Below, in pieces: positions 56,701 to 64,000 of a stretch of DNA of 64,000 nt; position 1 is the stretch's first letter; each line of letters starts with the position of its first letter. Made by a program: the position numbers and the translations under genes. Origin of the DNA: Hymenopus coronatus. Lineage: Eukaryota > Arthropoda > Insecta > Mantodea > Hymenopodidae. The DNA lies in NCBI GenBank assembly GCA_030762935.1, contig CM060900.1, positions 396,879,132 to 396,943,131 of the forward strand, read 5' to 3'. The notes under the pieces are model-generated. The model was given only the letters and a program-made list of their open reading frames with translations. It was not told where the DNA came from and made no database searches.

Positions 56701-57045
56701 ACTTTATCTACATCTCTGCATTAAATTGATGTTAAAACACCTATTCATATATACTTCATGCTAATCGGGATAAACATTAGCAGAAATGGTATTATTACTT
56801 GCTTTCATGTAAGTAGGAGGAAAATAAGGGAATTCACTGGGCTAAAGCGATTGTCAAATCTTTTGAAAACTGGTTGCCATATGTTTGAAATGCCTTTCTT
56901 AGCATTGCCAAAAGTTGACATTACGAGGAAAGTATTTTAAAAATGAAACCAATAACAAGGAACATCTCAAAAATGGTCCACTCCATACAAAAAAAAAAAA
57001 AAAAAAAAAAAACATATAGCATAAATCGTGTGTTTCAACGAGATC
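56701..57045 (+). mobile_element. Family E copy, 3'-truncated, with a poly-A run
   Basis: It begins 'actttatctacatctctgc', passes 'catgctaatcgggataaac' and 'gtaagtaggaggaaaataag', and ends near 'gtgtgtttcaacgagatctg'. The A run at 56989-57012 sits where other copies have a short A tract, so it expanded in place. Confidence 0.75.
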
Positions 57046-58879
57046 TGTTATTGGTATGAAGGAAAACGGAAGGTAAACCGTTTGCTAAGCCAATGCTTTG
57101 GATAGAGTATCAGAATCACCATGCCCATCGTTGCTTTTGTATCGGATCTGCTTTCAGATTCAATAATATCGAGGTCTGCTGGTCCTATAGGTATGCATAG
57201 TTCGGGTTCCTGAGGAATAGACCGTGCAGCTGAGTTCGGATTTGTATACAGAATTCCTGTACTCCTTTTTTTTTCTTTTCTTTTTGTGCATGCAGAATAT
57301 ACAGAAAGAATTATTCTGATTTTGACAATTCACCACAACAGCGTAATCAATTTGAGTTAAATGATTTAGTGAGAGATTTAGGCCTCCAAAGAAGGAAACA
57401 AACATAAATAGGAAAACAAAGTAAAAAATATGAATTACTGGGCTCAAGAAAACAGGATAAGAATTTTTTATCAACTGGCATTACATTTTCGTGATGTAGG
57501 AATCGTGAAATGTAGTTCCTTATGTACTATGCAAAAGAAAATCAACTTGTGTTTCTGTGGATGTGCATATATTCAACAGTGGGCAGGGAAGTATATGTGC
57601 CAAGTGACTGGTATGTTATTGCGGTTCTTCCAAAGGAAGTCTTAAAGCAGTGTTATGTGGTAATGGCAAAAGGTTATCTTCAATACCACTTGCACATTAT
57701 GCGAACCTAGAATAGTCTTATGAAACTCTGAAGCATGTTTTTGAGCAAATTAAATACCGCAACCATGAGTGGCAAAAATGTGGTGACTTGAAAGTCATTG
57801 GTCAGTTCATAATTAAACAGGGAAGATACACAAAATGACCTTGTTTTCTTTCCGAAAGGGATAGCTGGGGGAAGGGCAAATATTAAATTGAGAAATTTAC
57901 TAATGGTCTGAGAAGCAGCAACTGCAACCTGGATCAAAAGTTGTTACTACGAATGGCCACTAAATTTGACCACATCATAAAGCTTGGAGTCGTTTGCTAT
58001 CTCTGTGAGTCTGTCAACCGGCCGGCTTGCTTGCGGCGTATGGCTTCTGTAAATGCTTCACCTCATTCTTACCTCCTGGGGGTGTAAAACACTAAAGATT
58101 GGGTTTAGGTGCAAGGTGCCCCCCTCCATTCCCTGGTCGTTTATAGTCATACATTGTTTGTGGTGAGCAGTCAGCGTGCACGAGTTTACGAGCAGTTACA
58201 GCCAGCATTTTAATATATGCTCGGACATGCACATCGTCACTCACGGGCCGCAAAATGTTATTGTGTTTGCTAAACCTGTCTGTGTGCAACTGAAAATATA
58301 TAAATAAGTAAACAATGGAAAAAAATAATTAGAAAGCACACCATCAATAAGCAACTAGCAAAATTAGACGTTTGTTTAGATAAAGAAGGAGTCGGATTAA
58401 AATGAAACGACTGACTGGTACACACTTCTACAACCTACAAGCGTATACGAACGATAGAAGGCCGACTTAGAAAAATTACAATGAAAATTATAGAAAGAAT
58501 GGTTTTCTGGCAGTAGTAAAGTTAGTGTTGCGACGCGATGGTTTATAGCACTGACGATAGAAGTTGGACGTTAGAAAGGTTCCAATGGATATAATGGGAA
58601 CATATAACTCTCAATGATATCGCAGATTTAGCTGCCATTTTATAATGAAAATAATCGAAAGGAAAATTACAACTCGCTTGACCTTCTTTCCACTTAGGAT
58701 CCCGACTCGCCTGAAAAAGGTTTAAAGTTTTAAGTTCTAACGGCTGGTGTTAAGTTTGACTTCCGCCTGGAATATGTCAGGTGCTGATAATGAACTTTGC
58801 CCGTAACAAGGTTTTTTTTAATACAGTACAACGGCAGTGTATACCCTTTCTCCAATTTCCTAACCATTTCTTTACTGTG
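57046..58879. other. Unannotated sequence
   Basis: Overlapping frames at 57430-57645 and 57522-57710 (plus) and others carry no recognised domain. A possible remote relative of the family K body is at 57160-57250. Confidence 0.35.
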
Positions 58880-58995
58880 TTTGCTATTTTATTACCGTCT
58901 TTTGCTATTTTCTTCCGACACACACATACACACAATGCACAAACATGAAACACCCATGCCCAAGGCGGTACTCGAACCCACGATCCCCTGCGTAG
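58880..58995 (-). mobile_element. SINE family A, copy 3, lacking the 5' head
   Basis: The tail and B-box part ('gggttcgagtaccgcc' and 'ttgggcatgggtgtttcatg' on the minus strand) match the other two copies. The sequence departs from the family right of 'cgatcccctgcg', so the A-box half is missing. Confidence 0.75.
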
Positions 58996-59110
58996 ATTTG
59001 AAGTTTCGGCGTGCAAGACCGTTCAAACATAATTTATTACAAAGATTTCATATAGCGAAGGAATAATCGGGCGCCGATATTTCATTATTTTCTAAGTGAT
59101 GAGTCCTGCC

Positions 59111-59175
59111 AAGAAAGAAAGAAAGAAAATGAGGAGGGGAGGGAGGGAGGAAGGAAGGAAGGAAGCAAGGAAAAA
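59111..59175. repeat. Purine-rich simple repeat (AAAG, GGGA, GGAA units)
   Basis: A continuous purine strand built of three tetranucleotide motifs in succession. Confidence 0.93.
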
Positions 59176-59239
59176 TTGAACACATAAAATTTGCCCACTA
59201 TTGTTATTTGTATAGTTTAATACTTTTAAAACTTGGATA

Positions 59240-59335
59240 TCTGTAAATATTTAAGTATTACTGGTGAAATAAGCAGTATTGTAAATAATCTATTTCTTCT
59301 CAAATTTGGGTATTTTTATTTTAAATATAATTCTT
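59240..59335. repeat. Dispersed repeat family N, copy 1
   Basis: The text 'taagtattactggtgaaata' and 'aaataatctatttcttctc' matches 60545-60655. It lies directly beyond the LINE coding end, so it may be part of that LINE's 3' untranslated region read backwards. Confidence 0.4.
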
Positions 59336-59341
59336 CTTCTT

Positions 59342-59623
59342 CTACGGGGAGATCCGTTTTCGGATCATTGCAACCCCAGTAGCTCTCCAGCACTTTTGTC
59401 GGTCCTGCGCTGCGACTCTTAGATTCCCAATCTTGAGGATATGCCGACTTACACCATCTTCGCACCTATTACTTGGCCTTACCAACGACCTTCGTCCTCT
59501 CAAGTCTCCCAAAAATACTTTCTTTGGAGCTCGATGTTCGCTCAACCTAATTTCCCCATTTAAGTCTTTTGAACCGAATGACGCGCGATAAGGATAAATC
59601 TCCATACAGGAAGTATAATTCAT
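59342..59623 (-). pseudogene. LINE reverse transcriptase C-terminal tail (non-LTR)
   Basis: A minus-strand frame contains 'RGRRSLVRPSNRCEDGVSRH' and, a few residues later, 'RVAAQDRQKCWRA'. This matches the basic tail after the polymerase domain of many arthropod non-LTR retrotransposons ('RRxRGRPxxRWxDxV' then 'AxDRxxWR'). Only the last ~90 codons are present, as expected for a 5'-truncated LINE. 'NRCEDG' stands where 'KRWEDD' is usual and one residue is inserted before Trp. The RTE/Jockey-like grouping is uncertain. It contains none of the catalytic residues of the polymerase. Confidence 0.65.
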
Positions 59624-59773
59624 TGTTATATCTAATTCTCAATTCCCCTTGCATTACATTTCATTGTATTGCAATCTGTAGTTCCTGTTTTTTGATTAGA
59701 CACAAAGTCCAACTGTAGGATGTAGAGCAAGTTAGAAATTGTTTTATTGATTACTCTAGATAATTATTAATAC

Positions 59774-59778
<5 letters not shown>

Positions 59779-59819
<41 letters not shown>
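59779..59819. repeat. (TA)n microsatellite
   Basis: A TA run of 41 bp. It creates a Tyr-Ile repeat at the end of a minus-strand frame (59767-60129), which is an artefact. Confidence 0.96.
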
Positions 59820-59823
<4 letters not shown>

Positions 59824-60544
59824 CCTAACTCTGATCTTGAATATTTCAGAGGTGTCAATTTTGCATAATTTACGATGACATGTCTGTTTCCAAAGCCATT
59901 TCGTACAGTATGCATTCTCAGAATATTCATGTATATTATTTAAAACACTGCATTCATTATTACTAGTATTTTTTGACTGAACGTAATCTTCCACTGAATA
60001 GAAGATGTGAGTAATGAGGTATCTTTTTAATTCTGACCTAAACTTGTTTGTGCAGGTCCATATATTCTCCCCAGAGCTTTCCTTTCGAATGAATATATGT
60101 TTTCCGCGGCGTTGTTTCAGTGGGCCCACGTTTCACTTCCAGATATCCCTTTTCTGCGTTTCATATAGCATTAGCTTAACTCTCTGATTTAGGTCTTAAT
60201 TCTGAAGATAGGCAATACTTAAAAATATGCTTTATTGGCAATCTGTATTCTTCCACGTCCTTTTTCTAATAGTTGGGAGTGTGCCGATATATTTAAATTA
60301 ATTCATTCCTACATTTTGGATCCTTCCGCAATGATCTGTTTGTCAGCGTATTTTCTCCTACGAGCCTGTACTATCATTGTCACTATCTTTAAAACCAATT
60401 CTCTACTCAGATCTTCAACAATTACTTTAATTATCCGTGTCGTCCTTCCCATCAAATTTGTCATTAGCTTATCCAAATAGCACTGTTTTGTACAGAAGTT
60501 ACGTTGGTAACTTTTTAAGGTATTTTGAACACTCTATCTGTTTC

Positions 60545-60655
60545 TCTCTTAAATATTGTTGGTGAAATAAATATAATTGCAAATAACCTCTTTCATCTCA
60601 AACTTGGGCCCAAAGGACAGAAGGCCGAGACACTAGTATTTTTATTTATGTTTTA
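60545..60655. repeat. Dispersed repeat family N, copy 2
   Basis: The text 'ttaaatattgttggtgaaata' region and 'aaataacctctttcatctc' matches 59240-59335, with an extra ~30 bp ('ggcccaaaggacagaagg') before 'tatttttattta'. Confidence 0.4.
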
Positions 60656-61338
60656 ATGTAGCTATAAAAAGCCCCAGCTGGATCTGTAACGTAAAAGTGA
60701 CAATGACTCGTTGTTAGTAGTGTTTCCTGGTTGTAGTAGAAATAGTGATGCGGTGCGATGGCTTTAGAGCAGTCTAAAATGTTAACATCGGCATGGTGCT
60801 AAATTTATATAAATTGTAACACATTATCGAAAATTCAAATTGATATCCCGACTTAATGCGAAATGTTTATTAAAAATACACCAAAATCAGAACAAATAAT
60901 TAAACATATTATATATCACGTTATAAGTACAGTGTGTTCTTGTCCTTCTGTAGGTTTGGACCAAGACAGACATGGGAGTGCGGTGGTGGACACGACCTAA
61001 CGCAATGTGGGATGGTACAGTGTTGGACTGGTTGAAATGGATTTGGAGAAATAGAAAATAAAAGAGAAAACGAAATAAATAAATAAATATCTTAATCAAT
61101 TAGTTTATTCACATAAGAGTGTGCACATGGTACTGTTGAAGGAATAAATTCTCATATTTAATTTAATTGATAAGTATTTTGATTAAATGCTATTTTGTCA
61201 CTGAATTTGGGTAATTTAATGTTGTTAATTTCATTTCATCAATTCTTTTTGGACTACTGATTTTGTAACACCACAAAATATATAATTGTGGTCTTACATT
61301 TCTAGCAGCTTAATGAATAAAATCACTATCACGACATT
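60656..61338. other. Unannotated AT-rich sequence
   Basis: The stretch near 60720-60760 ('tagtgatgcggtgcgatgg') resembles 58517-58545 ('tagtgttgcgacgcgatgg') and may be another pair of old repeat fragments. Nothing else is recognised. Confidence 0.35.
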
Positions 61339-61347
61339 TGTTTATTA

Positions 61348-61402
61348 GCCGCCTGCGGTGCCATAAGTAGTTAAAGCGGGCGCTAAACACTACCAAAAAA
61401 AA
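61348..61402 (+). mobile_element. SINE family B, 55-bp 3' stub with target-site duplication
   Basis: The direct repeat 'tgtttatta' at 61339-61347 and 61403-61411 flanks only the last part of the family, from 'gccgcctgcggtgccataag' to 'gcgctaaacactacc', plus an A tail. The end-only copy with a clean duplication is a signature of LINE-type target-primed reverse transcription. Confidence 0.9.
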
Positions 61403-61411
61403 TGTTTATTA

Positions 61412-61806
61412 AACAACAAATATACTCCCAAACGTTATCATTAAATTTGGAAACTGCACTGCAATTTTGTTTCGCCTTTTCTGTATATTTAGCACTTTCT
61501 TTAAAACATTTTCTACTATGACAAGTTTTGGGCTAGAGAAAATTATACTGAAGCAAAAACAGACTGGTACAGTGGCAGAAATTCTGTCTACTGCTACTTT
61601 CTTTAAATTACTTTTTTGAGCCAAAAGTTGCACCCCTTAGCGTGATTAACATAAAGATAAGCCATACACCTAAGGTCACTAATAAAGCAAGAAAGGGTAA
61701 GGTTTTTAGTGCCTAAGCAAAAGAGTATAAATATTTTCCTTCCGATTTTCTCAGTAAGCTTTTAATTATAACGTACTTCATTCGGTTGGCCCATATACCT
61801 GCCCTA
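61412..61806. other. Unannotated sequence
   Basis: The minus frame at 61409-61633 has no motif. Confidence 0.35.
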
Positions 61807-61815
61807 TATGTAACT

Positions 61816-62142
61816 TAACTCCAGGGCACGACAGCTCACAAGGAACCTTGGCCTATCGCCCGGCCACTGCGTCCCCCATCTCGGACCATGACAGATGTCA
61901 TGGATGGGGTGCAGTATTGGAGGGCGAGGCGTGGTCAGCGCCTTAAATCCCTCCCGGCCGGTTAATGCGGTCCTCATGACCTGGAGCCGCTACTTCTCCA
62001 TCAAGTAGCTCCTCAATTGGCCGCCCAGGGACCTCATGAGGCTGAGTGATCCCCGGTCCAGGTCTCCCAGTGGGGAAAAAATCCCCACGCCGGTACTGGG
62101 AATAGAACCCAGGTCTCCCGCTTAGCAAGGAGACGACCCCTG
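61816..62142 (-). mobile_element. SINE family D, full length, with ~9-bp target-site duplication
   Basis: The direct repeat 'tatgtaact' at 61807-61815 and 62143-62151 flanks it. On the minus strand the head 'cttgctaagcgggagacctg' and the B-box region 'gggttctattccc' are followed by the complete body. The B box has one change from the 33145 copy. It ends, as there, without an A tail. Confidence 0.9.
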
Positions 62143-62151
62143 TATGTAACT

Positions 62152-63094
62152 ATTGAATTGAATATGCTTGCGTGCTATATTAAAATTCATCAAAATTAAT
62201 TTTAAATTCTGTCCGCACACTTCTGGCCAGCTCCAACATTGTTTTCAGGTTTGTTTTTTTTTTTTTTTTTTTTCTCCCTAAGGTATTCAGTATGAGGTTT
62301 TAAAAACTTAGCTTTTCGTTCAGAAAGAAGCCTAGATACATAATCTACTTTTGTCTTGTAATATTTCTATGGTTGTGTTTTATAATGGCATCCCATTACT
62401 TTTCAAAACCATAAATGCCGATTCTTCTGGGGAATAAGGTCTTATTGCACCAGTTGTTTAGTTAGCCTGTTAAGTACCTATCTCGGTTTTCTATCTGATC
62501 TCTGTTCTCTCCTTCTATTATAAATAAGACGTCGTCTAACTAAGCAATAGTTCATTTAACGTGTTCATTATGTGTAAATTTTATAGTAAAATTTTAACGC
62601 ATATCTCAAAAATCGAAAGAACATTATTCTCATCTCCTTTGATATATACTGTTCTGTCTTTACAATTATCTTTAAGCATTTTATATAAACATTTTGGATT
62701 GCCTTTTTCTCGAAATCTGTCAAATAACACAGGGCATAAGCTATTAAAACCTCCAAAAATATAAATCAAAATTCTCGTAACATGTTTTTAATTTCACAAT
62801 TTAATCTATCGCTAAACGATAGTCATATGTTTGAAAATCGGATCATTATCTTACCACGAGGAAAAATAAAAAGTACGTCCACTTGACAAAGAATAGTATA
62901 ATGCAAACAAATGACAAAAAATATCTCGTAAGCTGTTAACACTATAAATATCTGAAATAAACTGTGTACTTTTACGAGATGTAATTTTAATATTGTAACC
63001 TTTTGTCTATGTTTGAGCTTTACCTGCTATAAACAAGACATTCAGAACAAAGAGAATTTCACAGCTTTTTCCCATAAAATTGAAGATATACATT

Positions 63095-63097
<3 letters not shown>
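62152..63097. other. Unannotated sequence with a poly-T run
   Basis: A T run lies at 62250-62273. The stretch 62880-63000 ('aaaatatctcgtaagctg', 'gtacttttacgagatgtaa') faintly resembles the middle of family E. No coding signal. Confidence 0.35.

Positions 63098-63134
<37 letters not shown>
63098..63134. repeat. (TA)n microsatellite
   Basis: A TA run of 37 bp directly at the left edge of the foldback element. Confidence 0.96.
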
Positions 63135-63136
<2 letters not shown>

Positions 63137-63138
63137 TA

Positions 63139-63894
63139 ATGGAAATGTCTCCGTCCCTCGGCCTTTGGATGGTTGACGGGTATTCGGATTGTGGGTCCCC
63201 GGTCTTCCTATCCGACTACCGGGGCGTCTCGAACAGGAAACTGTAGGACTGGATCGGTGCCAGTCTCGCGGAAACGCCCTGTCCCTATTCCAAAAATGCG
63301 ACACAAAGATTTTCTCAAACTCATTCCACCCCCAAAAAAATCGTTGTATTTTACTCTGTCAACAAGCCTCAAACGATTTTCAATAACATATTACGTGTAT
63401 AGATATGGAAGAATTTTAAATGGTTAATCAAATCGTTTGAGCCTTGTTGAGAGAATAATATATGAAAGAATTTTAACACGTAATATGTCAATGAAAATCG
63501 TTTGAGCCTTGTTGAGAGAATAAAATATAACGATTTTTTTTTTAATTTGGAGTGGAATGAGCTTTGAGAAAATCTTAGTGTCGCATTCTTGGAATAGGGA
63601 CAAAGCGTTTTCGGAGAGACTGGCACCGATCCAGTCAGGACGTTCTACCTACGTCCCTCGTAGGGTACCCCGAAACTGAGGGAGGTAGAGGTTGGAGTAC
63701 ACGCCGAGCAGCAAGATCCAGGAGTGATAGCACAGCGATGACAGAGTTTCTACAGTTTCCTGTTCGAGACGCCCAAGTAGTCTGATAGGAATATCGGGGA
63801 TCCCCGTCCCAATTAGAGGGTTTAACGCACCCCTCAAGGGGACAATCCGAATGCCCGTCAACAACCAAAGGCCGAGGGATGGAGACATTTCCAT
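63139..63894. mobile_element. Large foldback (inverted repeat) of an unknown element
   Basis: The left arm (63139-63398: 'atggaaatgtctccgtccct', 'gtctcgaacaggaaactgta', 'ctggatcggtgccagtctc', 'aacaagcctcaaacgattttc') matches the reverse complement of the right arm (63476-63894). The right arm has two extra pieces of about 38 and 125 bp that the left arm lacks. In the 77 bp between the arms a further copy of 'aatcgtttgagccttgttga' lies in the same direction as in the right arm, 65 bp from it. The structure is either two inverted copies of one element or a foldback transposon. It opens minus-strand frames without known domains. Confidence 0.8.
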
Positions 63895-64000
63895 AAAGAG
63901 CATAATTTTTCCCTTCACGCTGCACCGAAACACCACCACTGCCATTTCAAACATTTAAACAGACCAAAGGGGTTGAAGCATGGATGTTACGATTAATGGT

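Noticed and set aside
59767..60129. A 120-codon minus-strand frame ending in a Tyr-Ile repeat
   Set aside because: The end is a TA microsatellite and the rest has no recognisable motif, splice context or second copy.
8586..62142. Genuine tRNA genes at the many GGTTCGANNCC motifs
   Set aside because: Each lies at the head of a repeated body of 150-430 bp, often with target duplications, and none folds into a complete cloverleaf with a paired acceptor stem by eye. They are tRNA-derived SINEs.
1..64000. CRISPR arrays in the direct-repeat regions (1-1503, 3893-4692, 42488-42945)
   Set aside because: The repeats are contiguous without unique spacers, and the sequence is eukaryotic in character.

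Overview
This window looks like non-coding, repeat-filled nuclear DNA of an arthropod, most likely an insect. The reasons are an AT-rich background, no gene with a convincing multi-exon structure, several families of short tRNA-derived retroposons (SINEs) with Pol III-type B boxes, and decayed transposases of hAT, mariner and MULE type plus a helix-turn-helix transposon protein of a kind common in insects. I cannot place it below arthropod from sequence alone. Family letters (A to O) are my own labels for repeats that recur inside this window; I have no database names for them.

Layout. 1-1503 is a 42-bp minisatellite that runs off the left edge. 3893-4692 is a 34-bp array. 6788-7490 holds a broken hAT-like transposase. 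8.6-9.0 kb carries two adjacent minus-strand SINEs. 10.27-10.91 kb is a decayed mariner transposase on the minus strand. 14.2-23.5 kb is a dense repeat zone: copies of an ~860-bp DNA-transposon-like family (E), SINEs A, B, D and F, a MITE with a SINE nested in it, and a long-TIR foldback element. 24.3-33.85 kb is an old tandem duplication of a ~4.1-4.3 kb unit, present two and a quarter times. Later insertions (a 650-bp mariner derivative, a SINE F, a SINE D) can be read against the uninterrupted sister units. 35.2-36.2 kb has two tiny hairpin-bearing insertions, each flanked by direct repeats. 38.35-38.86 kb is promoter-like. 42.49-42.95 kb is a 51-bp array. 44.30-44.50 kb is the best candidate for real gene sequence: a short open first exon on the minus strand with a good start context, a canonical splice donor and an upstream TATA box. 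47.4-48.1 kb is a badly eroded ~118-bp tandem repeat next to a TIR element. 51.26-51.98 kb is a MULE-type transposase relic on the minus strand. 59.3-59.6 kb holds the tail of a LINE reverse transcriptase. 63.14-63.89 kb is a large foldback.

How the parts relate. Nothing here forms a pathway or operon. The content is layered insertion history: DNA elements (hAT, mariner, MULE, MITEs, family E) invaded by LINE-mobilised SINEs, with tandem arrays between them. Most long open frames in the window are artefacts of repeat units whose length is a multiple of three, or of SINE sequence, and I do not call them genes.
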